Source: Hymenobacter norwichensis DSM 15439 (GTDB lineage: Bacteria; Bacteroidota; Bacteroidia; Cytophagales; Hymenobacteraceae). From it: a stretch of DNA of 64,000 bases. The DNA lies in NCBI RefSeq assembly GCF_000420705.1, contig NZ_ATVL01000010.1:62001-126000 (forward strand), read 5' to 3'. Shown here piece by piece: positions 34,190 through 42,532 of the stretch; positions within the stretch are counted from its first letter, which is position 1; each line of letters begins with the position of its first letter. Under the pieces are notes generated by a model. The model searched no databases. It worked only from the letters and a program-made list of their open reading frames with translations, and was not told where the DNA came from. A program made the translations under genes and the position numbers.

Positions 34190-35227
34190 TTATTCACCGC
34201 CCATGCCGCCTACACTGGCTGCGAAAGCCGTACCAGCAGGGCCTTGCAAGGGCTGCAAGCCGCTGGTTTCTAGTAGGGCGCGTAGCAGCAAATTGCGGCC
34301 CATTGGAATTTTATATGCGTTGTGCTCCAGCGGCTTGGCATCAGCAAAGGCTACTTCCGCAGCAGCGCGAAACAACTTTTCTGACGGTTTCTTGCCCGCC
34401 AGCATAGCTTCTGCGGCTGGTACCCGCCAAGGCTTGTGGGCCACCCCGCCCAGCGCCACTCGGGCCCGCTTGATTTTCTTGCCGTCCATGTCCAGCGCCA
34501 CGGCACACGATACTAGGGCAAAGGCATAGCTGGCTCGTTCGCGCACTTTCAGGTAGTGGGAGCGGCCCGTAAAGGCGGGCAGGTCGATGCTGGTGATTAG
34601 CTCGCCGTGGGCTAGCGTGGTGTCCTGTTGCGGGGTATCGCCGGGTAGGCGGTGCAAGTCAGGGAAGGCAATGGTGCGGGAGCCGGCAGGGCCAACCACT
34701 TGCACTTGAGCATCGAGGACGGCTAGGGCTACGGCTAGGTCGCTGGGGTGAGTGGCCACGCAGGCGGCAGATGCTCCAAAGATGGCGTGCACCTTATTGA
34801 TGCCCTTGAGCGCCGCACAGCCCGTGCCTGGTTCACGCTTGTTGCAGGCTTGGGCAGGGTCGCGGAAGTAAGGGCAGCGGGTGCGTTGCAGCGGATTGCC
34901 GCCCAAGCTGGCCATGTTACGAATCTGGGTGGAAGCCCCGGCTAATAGCGCCTCACTGACAACTGGATAGCGGGTTAACACTTCAGGGTGCATAGCGGCT
35001 GCCGTGTTTGAAACACCCGCCCCCAATTGGAGTCCACCTGCCAGTGCGCCAATGGTTTTTAGCGGTAGCGCCGCCACATCCACCAGCAAACTGGGGCGCA
35101 GCACCTCTTCCTTCATCAAGTCTAGCTGGGAGGTGCCGCCCGCCACAAAGGCTGCGCTAGGTGCCGGGGCTACGGCTGCCACTGCTTGCGCGGGGGAGGT
35201 GGCCCGTTGGTAGTTGAATGGGTGCAT
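34190..35227 (-). CDS. Molybdenum hydroxylase FAD subunit with a [4Fe-4S] motif (PaoB-like)
   Basis: A 345-residue FAD-binding electron-transfer subunit. FAD loop FVAGGTSQLDLM (about 27-38). An insertion after NMASLGGNPLQ carries four cysteines, Cys118, Cys128, Cys137 and Cys156 (RTRCPYF, ACNKREPGTGCAAL, SAACVATHPSD). This is the extra [4Fe-4S]-binding pattern known from PaoB and absent from ordinary xanthine dehydrogenase medium subunits. The C-terminal CO-dehydrogenase flavoprotein domain includes YLKVRERASYAFAL. It lies nine bases after the 2Fe-2S subunit gene in transcription order. Confidence 0.9.
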   Translation of the reverse strand: MHPFNYQRATSPAQAVAAVAPAPSAAFVAGGTSQLDLMKEEVLRPSLLVDVAALPLKTIGALAGGLQLGAGVSNTAAAMHPEVLTRYPVVSEALLAGASTQIRNMASLGGNPLQRTRCPYFRDPAQACNKREPGTGCAALKGINKVHAIFGASAACVATHPSDLAVALAVLDAQVQVVGPAGSRTIAFPDLHRLPGDTPQQDTTLAHGELITSIDLPAFTGRSHYLKVRERASYAFALVSCAVALDMDGKKIKRARVALGGVAHKPWRVPAAEAMLAGKKPSEKLFRAAAEVAFADAKPLEHNAYKIPMGRNLLLRALLETSGLQPLQGPAGTAFAASVGGMGGE

Positions 35228-35236
35228 GGGCAGCAG

Positions 35237-36265
35237 CTAGGCGGTTTGGGTTTCCTGAATGGCAGCAATAATATTGGGATAAGCCGCGCACCGGCATAGG
35301 TTGCCGCTCATGGCCTCCCTGATTTCGGCAGCCGAGCGGTGCTGCTTATCCTGCACCAGTGCAGTGGCCGCCATAATTTGGCCTGGCGTGCAGTAGCCGC
35401 ACTGAAAGGCGTCGTGCTTTACAAAGGCCGCCTGCATAGGGTGCAGCGTTGCTCCCTTCGCCAGTCCTTCAATAGTGGTAATTTGCCGGCCCTCACTCAT
35501 TACAGCCAGCGTAAGGCACGACAACGCGCTTTGCCCATCTAAGTGCACGGTACAGGCGCCGCATTGGCCATGGTCACAGCCTTTCTTAGTGCCAGTTAAG
35601 TGCAAGTTTTCGCGCAACGCATCCAGTAAAGCCACGCGGGGCTCTACTTCTAAGCGGTGGGTTTCACCGTTGATGGTTAGCGTAATAGGTATGGTGGCAA
35701 CAGCAGGAGTAGCAGGCATAGAAGCAGGATGCTTAGGGGGCGTAACTGTTGCGGCCGCCTCTGCAGCCCCAGCCAGTAGCAACAAGGCGGCAGTTGCTAG
35801 CGTAGCCGCCAAAAACGTGCGGCGTGATAAGCCGCCAGATGTAATTGGTACTTCTCTGGCTGCCACTGGGGCAATGGGACGTAGGGCTTCCAGGGCTGCT
35901 AGTATCTGGCCGGCGCGGGGTTCCTGGCCAGGGCCTATTGCTGTCTGCCAGCGCAATATTCCCTGTTCATCTAGTAGTAGTAAGGTCCGTTGGTCCGTTA
36001 TGTTAAACTGAGCCGCTACTGGGCCCTGGCAGTCTAGAGAGTACCAAGCTGCCATCGTATCGTCGGATACAGCAATTCCATCGAATGCATGCAGCAGGTG
36101 AGCAAAGATGCTGCTCTGGTGAGCTTGAGCAGGATTCCATTCGTCGGGAGCAAAGGCTAGTATTACCGGCTGACCGCGCAGGTCATGCAGGTAAGAGCCG
36201 TTGGGTAGCAGGCAATTTGGTACGTGCGCTCCAACCTGGAACGGTGGCCTTGATTCGTCGGGCAT
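35237..36265 (-). CDS. 2Fe-2S molybdenum-hydroxylase subunit fused to an N-terminal degenerate redoxin domain, with internal Tat signal
   Basis: A 342-residue protein in three parts. Residues 5-128 resemble an AhpC/TSA-type peroxiredoxin (FQVGAHVPNCLLPNG, FAPDEWNPAQAHQ, LLLLDEQGILRWQ), but the peroxidatic Cys position is Gln47, so peroxidase activity is unlikely. Residues 146-172 are a twin-arginine signal (SRRTFLAA, hydrophobic core, AEAAA) located mid-protein. Residues 192-342 hold two 2Fe-2S clusters (GCDHGQCGACT, LSC; then CGYC, CRC), as in PaoA. An in-frame GTG at 35864-35866 could start a normal short Tat preprotein from residue 134. It is first gene of the operon. Confidence 0.87.
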   Translation of the reverse strand: MPDESRPPFQVGAHVPNCLLPNGSYLHDLRGQPVILAFAPDEWNPAQAHQSSIFAHLLHAFDGIAVSDDTMAAWYSLDCQGPVAAQFNITDQRTLLLLDEQGILRWQTAIGPGQEPRAGQILAALEALRPIAPVAAREVPITSGGLSRRTFLAATLATAALLLLAGAAEAAATVTPPKHPASMPATPAVATIPITLTINGETHRLEVEPRVALLDALRENLHLTGTKKGCDHGQCGACTVHLDGQSALSCLTLAVMSEGRQITTIEGLAKGATLHPMQAAFVKHDAFQCGYCTPGQIMAATALVQDKQHRSAAEIREAMSGNLCRCAAYPNIIAAIQETQTA

Positions 36266-36680
36266 AGCAGAGAGCAGAAGCGGGTTCCAGAAGTAATCAT
36301 ACGGAACAGCCGAATAAATGTGTTGCTGCCAACGCCGAAAGAAAGGCGAATACGCTTATAGCAGGGCAGAAACCTCACCGAACTTATTCTGCGCATCCAA
36401 CCACAGCGGTTCCCTCAAGGGTTAATCAGTCGGTACTGCGGCGGCACTAGCTAGGTCTATGCCAACTTTCGTTGCTAAGTGAAGCGCCTAACAGCTGTGA
36501 GTAGGCTTACCGCAATATACAGTGTAGCTTCACTTTCGGTCGGGCGTGTTAAACTAGCGGCTAGTGTTTCTTGCCTAGTAAGTAAGCGTAAAACAGTCTC
36601 AACGACGTAAAATATTGCCATCTGAAAGCCATTTGATACGATAGGTGCGGTTACTTTACAGTTCACCATTCCCCAGCAAC
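36266..36680. other. Non-coding spacer
   Basis: 415 bases between divergent genes (molybdenum hydroxylase operon and gerW-like). I see no exact -7 box and no convincing gene; a 64-codon minus-strand frame at 36475-36669 has no recognisable features. Confidence 0.4.
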
Positions 36681-37067
36681 ATGTCCACTTCTTTTACTTC
36701 TGTGCCATCTTCACTAGTGGAAAAATTGGCTCACCAGCTTAGCTCTTCCATTTCTGCGCAAACCATCTTTGGTACGCCCGTCGAGCGTGGTGGGGTAACC
36801 GTAATTTCGGTGGCCCAGGCTCGCTACGGCTTTGGTGGGGGGGGCGGGAGCGGCGAAAACAAAGAGGAAGACGGCAACCATGCCGGCGGGGGCTCCGGAG
36901 GGGGCGGAGGCGTATCACTGATTCCAGTCGGCTACATCGAAATACGGGAGGGCCGAACGCGCTTCCGGCGTATTCATTCCACTACAGTACCCCTAGTAGC
37001 GGTAAGCGGCTTAATTGCGCTACTGTTACTGCGCAGTGTACCCAAACTGCTACCTAGCCGCAAATAA
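36681..37067 (+). CDS. GerW/YtfJ family protein
   Basis: A 128-residue protein. IFGTPVERGGVTVISVAQARYGFGGG followed by a Gly/Asn-rich loop and VSLIPVGYIEIREGRTRF is the GerW (YtfJ) pattern; the C-terminus has one membrane helix (VAVSGLIALLLL). In Bacillus it is linked to spore germination, but this family is widespread in non-sporulating bacteria, where its role is unknown. The start is at MSTSFTSVPSS, twelve codons inside the open frame. Confidence 0.85.
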   Translation: MSTSFTSVPSSLVEKLAHQLSSSISAQTIFGTPVERGGVTVISVAQARYGFGGGGGSGENKEEDGNHAGGGSGGGGGVSLIPVGYIEIREGRTRFRRIHSTTVPLVAVSGLIALLLLRSVPKLLPSRK

Positions 37068-37132
37068 CGTAGTACTGGCTGTTCGTTCTGCGTGTTGCTA
37101 GTTGTTAATGAATCTGGCCTAAGTAACAATAA

Positions 37133-37175
37133 AAACGAAAAAGCCCACTGGTAGTACCAGCGGGCTTTTTCGTTT
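37133..37175. terminator. Bidirectional terminator
   Basis: AAACGAAAAAGCCC (37133-37146) pairs with GGGCTTTTTCGTTT (37162-37175), with an inner CTGG/CCAG extension. It lies between convergent gerW-like and roadblock-like genes. Confidence 0.9.
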
Positions 37176-37188
37176 AATTAGGCTTTGC

Positions 37189-37551
37189 TTAAGCCAATAC
37201 TGCGGTCTGAGACTTCAGAATCTGACGGGCAACGGCCAAGTTGGTGTCGCGGGAATTAACGGCCAGATAAATGAACTTGTCTCCGGTGGGCGACAACTTG
37301 ATTACGTGCAACTGATCGGTTAGCGTGAGCAGGATGTCCTGCACAGTTTGGTTGAGCTTCAGAGCCTGAATGGCTTTGAGTTTTTGCTTGACAACCTCCG
37401 TGTTGTAGGCAGCGGCGGTGTCGATATCAAAATCGGCAATGTTGGAGTGCGCAGCTAACGGCATGCCAGTTTCCGTTTCAACAACGGCTACTGCTAGCAG
37501 GGTAGGAAGAGCTTCCAGGATTTCTTTAACAGCTTGCTTAGGCGACGACAT
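37189..37551 (-). CDS. Roadblock/LC7-like domain protein
   Basis: A 120-residue soluble protein of one alpha/beta domain: VKEILEALPTLLAVAVVETETGMPLAAHS at the N-terminus and FIYLAVNSRDTNLAVARQIL at the C-terminus fit the roadblock/LC7 fold, often a partner of small GTPases (MglA type) in bacteria. No GTPase gene is adjacent. The assignment rests on pattern resemblance only. Confidence 0.55.
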   Translation of the reverse strand: MSSPKQAVKEILEALPTLLAVAVVETETGMPLAAHSNIADFDIDTAAAYNTEVVKQKLKAIQALKLNQTVQDILLTLTDQLHVIKLSPTGDKFIYLAVNSRDTNLAVARQILKSQTAVLA

Positions 37552-38032
37552 ACAGGTAAAAAAGAGGAAAAGGATAGAAGAGAAAGGCAGGTGTACAAAT
37601 GCGGTGTAGCATTCTGTACTTTATGATGCCAAAGTAACCTCATGCGTTATTAAAGTGACCTTGTTTTTAGACGAAATCGATACTTTGCACTCTGAGTAAC
37701 GATAAAAACAAGGCCAATATAATTATGTGAATTATATTGGATTATAACAGTGCTAATAAAGCACTGCAAAGTAGCCATACGGTAGACCAACAACGCACCC
37801 GCATGTAGCAAAGAGTAGACAGCATAAGTTACAAATAGCCACTAGCTGAAGTAAGTCACATACTTTACTGATGACCAATAATTGGGCAAACCAGCGCATC
37901 AAATGCCAGTGCAGATAAGTAACACTTGAAATGCGGCTATTACTTGCTTGTAAGTGAAGCTAAGGGCCGCGCCTAGAGCCAGTGTCGCGTGTTCTTCAGC
38001 AAATTGCTTTTCCAACTTTCCTGAAAAAGGAA
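37552..38032. other. AT-rich non-coding region with a perfect palindrome
   Basis: 480 bases without a gene. CCAATATAATT (37714-37724) and AATTATATTGG (37730-37740) are perfect reverse complements around ATGTG: an 11-bp arm site that could be an operator or small hairpin. A TACTTTGC sequence (37681-37688, plus) precedes it. Confidence 0.55.
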
Positions 38033-38063
38033 AAAGGCCCTCAGCGTGTAGCTGAGGGCCTTT
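38033..38063 (-). terminator. Terminator of the tRNA-Arg transcript
   Basis: 13-bp perfect stem AAAGGCCCTCAGC with GCTGAGGGCCTTT, 5-base loop. On the minus strand it is followed by TTCC and TTTTTC, 5 bases after the tRNA end. Confidence 0.9.
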
Positions 38064-38067
38064 GAAG

Positions 38068-38141
38068 TGGTCGTGTAAGGAGTCGAACCTTAAACCTTCT
38101 GATTCGTAGTCAGATGCTCTATCCAATTGAGCTACACAACC
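38068..38141 (-). tRNA. tRNA-Arg (anticodon ACG)
   Basis: On the minus strand a full cloverleaf. Acceptor GGTTGTG pairs with CACGACC (one T-G), D stem GCTC/GAGC, anticodon stem TCTGA/TCAGA with loop CTACGAA (anticodon ACG), T stem TAAGG/CCTTA with loop TTCGACT, discriminator A. CCA is not encoded. The A at position 34 needs conversion to inosine by TadA to read CGU/CGC/CGA. Confidence 0.97.
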
Positions 38142-38159
38142 CTTTTCCTTTGCGGAGCA

Positions 38160-38191
38160 CAAAGATAACAGCTAAAAATTTAGTTCAGCAA
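38160..38191 (-). promoter_or_regulatory. Promoter of tRNA-Arg: TTG - 21 bases - TATCTTTG
   Basis: On the minus strand TTG (38189-38191), 21-base spacer, TATCTTTG (38160-38167), ending 18 bases before the tRNA 5' end. Confidence 0.7.
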
Positions 38192-38266
38192 GAAGATGTG
38201 CTGAATTTATAGCTGAATTGGTCGGTGCAAGCCGCAAACTACTGAAAGTCAGTTTGATTTTTTTTG

Positions 38267-38977
38267 TTATTCTGGGCTTCTGGTTCCACCTAATGCGCGT
38301 TTGAGGGCCCGGTTGAAGAGAAAGTATAGCCCAAATAACGACACAATCACCAGGCCGATAACCAGCAACTTGCCGGTCGTGCCGGTATCGGGGTTATTAA
38401 GCAATGCAAACACATCCTGAGCCTTGGTGCCGAGCCAATAAAAGAACAAACTGCGCGGCAGCATACCCACCACCGAGCCCAGCAGAAACCGCCGCCGCTC
38501 TACGCGCATCACAGCCAGCACGAATGTCATGAGGGCGAAGGGCAGCACCGGCGAGATGCGGGTGAGAATGATGAGCTGCCAACTGTCGTTTTTCAACTCA
38601 CGCATCACAGCATCGGCCTTTGGGAAGTGGTGCAGGAAGCGCAGCATCTTGCCGTGGTCGAGGGAGGTGGCAATCTGGTAGCCTACCAGCGCGGCCAGTG
38701 CGTACGCCAGCACCATGCCTGGCAGGCCCTGCCAGTCCAGATAAAACCCTGTTACCAGCGCTACAAACGTGGTGGGCGTGATAGCGAATGCCATGGTAAA
38801 GGCAATAACCACGAAGTAAATCAGGCTCTGCTCCAGCGTAAGTTGCTCCAATAGGGCTTGGTTACGGTACAGCACATAGCTGAGCGTGGAGCTTCCTAGC
38901 ACCGGCAGCGCTACCAGCAAAAACATCGACAGTAGGGTGGAGCTGTTTTTTTGAAAAAGCTCTTTCAGAAAAGCCAT
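38267..38977 (-). CDS. TVP38/TMEM64 (VTT domain) membrane protein
   Basis: A 236-residue protein with about six hydrophobic segments. The central FVALVTGFYLDWQGLPGMVLAY and the re-entrant motif TRISPVLPFALMTFVLAVMRV, then FLLGSVVGMLPRSLFFYW, are the SNARE-associated/VTT signature shared with DedA and TMEM41, linked to lipid scrambling or transport. The start MAFLKELFQ is used rather than the five-codon longer form. Confidence 0.85.
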   Translation of the reverse strand: MAFLKELFQKNSSTLLSMFLLVALPVLGSSTLSYVLYRNQALLEQLTLEQSLIYFVVIAFTMAFAITPTTFVALVTGFYLDWQGLPGMVLAYALAALVGYQIATSLDHGKMLRFLHHFPKADAVMRELKNDSWQLIILTRISPVLPFALMTFVLAVMRVERRRFLLGSVVGMLPRSLFFYWLGTKAQDVFALLNNPDTGTTGKLLVIGLVIVSLFGLYFLFNRALKRALGGTRSPE

Positions 38978-39049
38978 AGGCAGCAAAAGCAAACGGGCCG
39001 GCTTTGTGCGGCCGGCCCGAAGGTATGAACGTAAAAATGGTGCCTACGG

Positions 39050-39976
39050 CTACGCTTCCGGCTCCGAATCCGGCGCGGGGCCACTGGCTCCGGCTGGCTC
39101 CGGCTCTGCTTTGGCCCCGAAAAAGCGGCGGATTGCCGTCCAGGCGGCGGCTAGCAGGCCTAACCCGATTTTCCAGAACTTAAGGATTACGGCGAAGAAG
39201 CCAATCTTAGCCAGCACCTTGCCCGCTACCAAACCACCGATACCGTAAGCTGCTACCTCGTCCATGTCGGGGTTGAAATCGGCGTATTGCAGGCCTTTGC
39301 TGAACATTACACTTTTAATAACCGCCGGGATGGTGCCGCGCACTTCGGCCAACTGGCCCATCGAGCCCACGGCGTTTAAGTTGAGTACGCCTTTGCGGCC
39401 CAGCAGGCGCACGTTATAGTTGAGGGTGTTTTCCGTGGCTTCGCCAAATTTCAATTCCTTGGCCCAGTGCAGCACGTTCAGGCTTTTGTCGTAGAAGGGT
39501 TTAGCGGCCCAGCCGACCAGCGCCACCGGCTCATAGCCGGCTTCGGCGCGCTCCTTGTTGGCTTCCTCCGATGATTCCTGCATGTCCTTGAGCAAATCAT
39601 CGTAGTTGATGTCTTCGGCGTCGTCGTCTTTCACGTAGCCCATCTTCTCGTATTCCACCACAAAGGCCCAGCCGCCTTCGTCGAGTGGGCCTTTGGTGGC
39701 CGGAAATAGCATGCCCAGCGACTCGCCGTTGGGGTTGCCCCAAAACTTGGTGAGCACCTGAGTGCTTTGGGCGGCATCGAGGTAGCGGAAGCCGGTGGGA
39801 ACGGTGATTTCGCCCACGCCGTCGGGGAGTGTTATGCGGCCGGTCTGGTAGTGTAGCGTGGCCTGCATAGAGTCCACGACGGCCTTATAGCGGGCCGCTG
39901 AATCGGCGGGAGTGGAGCCGGCGAAACTGAGCGCCGGTAACCAAGCGTAAACCAGGAGGAGTAAGAATTTTTTCAA
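39050..39976 (-). CDS. DUF2167 family membrane protein
   Basis: A 308-residue protein. Signal peptide (1-20), a soluble domain with ITLPDGVGEITVPTGFRYLD and FVVEYEKMGYVKDDDAEDI, then a C-terminal hydrophobic segment (about 250-285) and an acidic Pro/Glu tail (EPEPAGASGPAPDSEPEA). The family (YjbJ-like in some databases) has unknown function. Confidence 0.85.
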   Translation of the reverse strand: MKKFLLLLVYAWLPALSFAGSTPADSAARYKAVVDSMQATLHYQTGRITLPDGVGEITVPTGFRYLDAAQSTQVLTKFWGNPNGESLGMLFPATKGPLDEGGWAFVVEYEKMGYVKDDDAEDINYDDLLKDMQESSEEANKERAEAGYEPVALVGWAAKPFYDKSLNVLHWAKELKFGEATENTLNYNVRLLGRKGVLNLNAVGSMGQLAEVRGTIPAVIKSVMFSKGLQYADFNPDMDEVAAYGIGGLVAGKVLAKIGFFAVILKFWKIGLGLLAAAWTAIRRFFGAKAEPEPAGASGPAPDSEPEA

Positions 39977-40142
39977 GCGGATAGATAGAAAAAAGTGAAT
40001 GATATTTTGCCGGCAAGATAGAAATCAGCCCTGTAAACTGCCGCACAAACAGACACTTGCTAAAAAATAAAGTGGCCGTACGTAGGCGGAAAGCGCTATT
40101 GGCGTGTTGTAGCTAGTCGGCGCGCAGAAACGCCTATAGTTC

Positions 40143-40150
40143 TACCTTTG
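40143..40150 (+). promoter_or_regulatory. -7 promoter box TACCTTTG
   Basis: TACCTTTGCGC, 40 bases before the PLP-enzyme start at 40190. It rules out the longer open frame beginning at 40148, inside the box. Confidence 0.7.
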
Positions 40151-40189
40151 CGCACCCATCCTCAGGTTCAACCCCCTAAGTCTCTACGA

Positions 40190-41329
40190 ATGAAATTCGG
40201 AACTAAAGCCATCCATGCCGGCGTGCATCCCGACCCCGAAACCGGGTCCATCATGACGCCCATCTACCAGACCTCGACCTACGTGCAACGCTCCCCCGGC
40301 GACCATAAGGGCTACGAGTATTCGCGCACCCACAATCCTACCCGTACTCAACTTCAGGATGCCGTGGCGGCGCTGGAAAACGGGAAGCACGGGCTGGCGT
40401 TTGCCTCGGGCATGGCAGCCATTGATACCATCATCAAACTGCTTCAGCCCGGCGACGAGGTCATCAGCACCAACGATTTGTACGGCGGCTCGTACCGCAT
40501 CTTCACCAAGGTGTTTGCCAACTACGGCATCAAGTTTCACTTCGTGCCCATGCACGACATGGCGGCGGTAGAAGCCGCAGTAACTGAGAAAACCCGCCTG
40601 ATTTGGGTGGAAACGCCTACCAACCCGCTGCTCAACGTTATTGATATTGCGGCGGCTTCGGCAGTAGCCAAGAAAGCCGGCGCGCTGCTGGTGGTGGATA
40701 ATACCTTCTCGACGCCTTACCTGCAAACACCGCTGGACCTGGGCGCCGACATGGTAATGCACTCCCTGACCAAGTACATGGGCGGCCACTCCGACGTGGT
40801 GATGGGTGCCGTAGTGGTACAGGACGACGAGCTGCACGAGCGGCTGCGGTTCCTGCAAAACGCCTGCGGTGGTACGCCCGGCCCTCAAGACTGCTTCTTG
40901 GTGTTGCGCGGCCTCAAAACGTTGCACATCCGCATGCAGCGCCACTGCGAAAACGGCCGTGCTGTAGCCGAGTATCTGAAGGCTCACCCCAAAGTGGAAA
41001 AGGTATTCTGGCCCGGCTTCTCTGACCATCCTAACCACGAGGTAGCCGCCCGCCAGATGCGCGACTTTGGGGGCATGATTTCCTTTGTGCTGAAAGGTGA
41101 CAAGAAGGAAGATGCCGTGGCCGTACTTGAAAAGCTGGAGTTGTTTACGCTGGCCGAAAGCCTGGGCGGCGTGGAAAGCCTTTCCGGTCACCCCGCCACC
41201 ATGACCCACGCCAGCATTCCGGCCGAGGAGCGTCGCAAAGCCGGCCTCTCCGACTCACTGATTCGGTTGAGCGTGGGCATCGAGGACATTGAGGACTTGC
41301 TGGAAGATTTGAAACAAGCTATAGGTTAG
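40190..41329 (+). CDS. Cystathionine gamma-synthase / gamma-lyase family PLP enzyme
   Basis: A 379-residue Cys/Met-metabolism PLP enzyme. Start KFGTKAIHAGVHPDPETGS; PLP-lysine in SLTKYMGGHSDVVMG; C-terminal LGGVESLSGHPATMTH. The overall pattern fits bacterial cystathionine gamma-synthase (transsulphuration toward methionine), but gamma-lyase or other elimination activity cannot be excluded from sequence alone. Monocistronic, with its own promoter and terminator. Confidence 0.88.
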   Translation: MKFGTKAIHAGVHPDPETGSIMTPIYQTSTYVQRSPGDHKGYEYSRTHNPTRTQLQDAVAALENGKHGLAFASGMAAIDTIIKLLQPGDEVISTNDLYGGSYRIFTKVFANYGIKFHFVPMHDMAAVEAAVTEKTRLIWVETPTNPLLNVIDIAAASAVAKKAGALLVVDNTFSTPYLQTPLDLGADMVMHSLTKYMGGHSDVVMGAVVVQDDELHERLRFLQNACGGTPGPQDCFLVLRGLKTLHIRMQRHCENGRAVAEYLKAHPKVEKVFWPGFSDHPNHEVAARQMRDFGGMISFVLKGDKKEDAVAVLEKLELFTLAESLGGVESLSGHPATMTHASIPAEERRKAGLSDSLIRLSVGIEDIEDLLEDLKQAIG

Positions 41330-41356
41330 GCGCTTAGCTTTTTGCCACTTTGCAAG

Positions 41357-41394
41357 AAAAGCCGCTCGATGCCGTAAGGTGTCGAGCGGCTTTT
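41357..41394. terminator. Terminator after the cystathionine synthase-like gene
   Basis: 13-bp perfect stem AAAAGCCGCTCGA with TCGAGCGGCTTTT, 12-base loop, T-run at the end. Confidence 0.88.
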
Positions 41395-41465
41395 GGGGTT
41401 TTAAAGTAAATCCAACGGCTCGGCGTCTGCGTCGGCACAAAAACAATCTGTTGCCTTCTCCGCAC

Positions 41466-42458
41466 ATGAAAACCCCTTCTCAGTTTACTGGCAAAAAGTA
41501 CCTCAACGTAGTGCCCACCAGTATTGCTGGGGATTATGGCCTGATGCTGCGCCGGCAGCTGTTTGGCAAAGAGGAACGGGTACCACGCCGCCCGCTAGGT
41601 CCGTTCCGGGCTGATGCTACTGCGCTGGCCGAGCCGGTACCGAGCAGTGCCTTGCGTGTAACGTGGTTCGGGCATTCCAGCACGCTGCTGGAAATTGATG
41701 GCAAACGGTTCCTGACCGATCCGGTGTGGCGGCTGCGGGCTTCGCCGGTAGGAGTGGGCCCAAAACGGTTTTTCGCGCCGCCATTGCCACTCGCCGATCT
41801 GCCGCTGCTGGATGGGGTACTCCTCTCGCACGACCACTACGACCACCTCGATAAAGATGCCATCTGGCAGTTGGCGGGCACGGGCGTACCGTTTTTCTGC
41901 CCGTTGGGCGTGGGTGGGCACCTGCGCCGCTGGGGCGTGGCAGCTAGCCAAATACACGAGTTGGACTGGTGGCAGGAAATAGCGGTAGGCACCACCCATA
42001 CGTTGGCTGCCACCCCGGCGCGGCACTTTTCCGGCCGCGGCCTCACTCGTGATAATACCCTTTGGGCCTCGTGGTGCATCCTGGGGCCCACGCACCGCGC
42101 ATTTTTCGGGGGTGACTCAGGTCCGTTCGAGCAGGGCTTCCGGGAAATAGGTGCGGCGTATGGGCCCTTCGATTTGGTGATGCTGGAAGTGGGCGCCTAC
42201 GATGAGCAATGGGCGGAAATTCACATGGGCCCCGACCACGCCCTGGCAGCGCATCGGGCCTTGGGTGGCGGTGCGCTACTGCCGCTGCACTGGGCTACGT
42301 TCAACCTGGCTTTTCACAGCTGGCACGAGCCCGCCGACCGGCTGCTGGCTGCCGCCGGCCCGGAAGTGCCGTTGCTCCTGCCCGCACCTGGCCAGCGCGT
42401 TGCGGTTGCCGAGGGGCCATTGCCAAGCAACTGGTGGCAAACGTATTCTGTGAAATAG
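41466..42458 (+). CDS. NAPE-PLD-like metallo-beta-lactamase-fold hydrolase
   Basis: A 330-residue MBL-fold protein. It has WFGHSSTLLEIDGKRFLTDP, the metal motif SHDHYDHLD, then TPARHFSGRGLTRDNTLWASW and FFGGDSG, which is the N-acyl-phosphatidylethanolamine phospholipase D subfamily. The bacterial substrate is unknown; it could act on phospholipid or lactone-like molecules. The start MKTPSQFTGKKY is chosen; the longer frame begins inside the terminator hairpin. Confidence 0.85.
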   Translation: MKTPSQFTGKKYLNVVPTSIAGDYGLMLRRQLFGKEERVPRRPLGPFRADATALAEPVPSSALRVTWFGHSSTLLEIDGKRFLTDPVWRLRASPVGVGPKRFFAPPLPLADLPLLDGVLLSHDHYDHLDKDAIWQLAGTGVPFFCPLGVGGHLRRWGVAASQIHELDWWQEIAVGTTHTLAATPARHFSGRGLTRDNTLWASWCILGPTHRAFFGGDSGPFEQGFREIGAAYGPFDLVMLEVGAYDEQWAEIHMGPDHALAAHRALGGGALLPLHWATFNLAFHSWHEPADRLLAAAGPEVPLLLPAPGQRVAVAEGPLPSNWWQTYSVK

Positions 42459-42532
42459 GCTCTTGCGCAAGAAGGCCAGCTCCAAACTGGGCCGGCCTTC
42501 TTGCCCCAAATCTGTACTTACTTGTGAGGCTG

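Noticed and set aside
36681..37067. Reading the GerW-like gene as evidence of sporulation
   Set aside because: The family is common in non-sporulating bacteria and no other sporulation gene is present.
37899..38162. 87-codon minus-strand frame
   Set aside because: It runs through the tRNA-Arg gene and its terminator hairpin, so cannot be a real protein gene.
40184..41209. 341-codon minus-strand frame opposite the PLP enzyme
   Set aside because: Antisense shadow of a well-supported gene with catalytic motifs; no promoter and no family resemblance.
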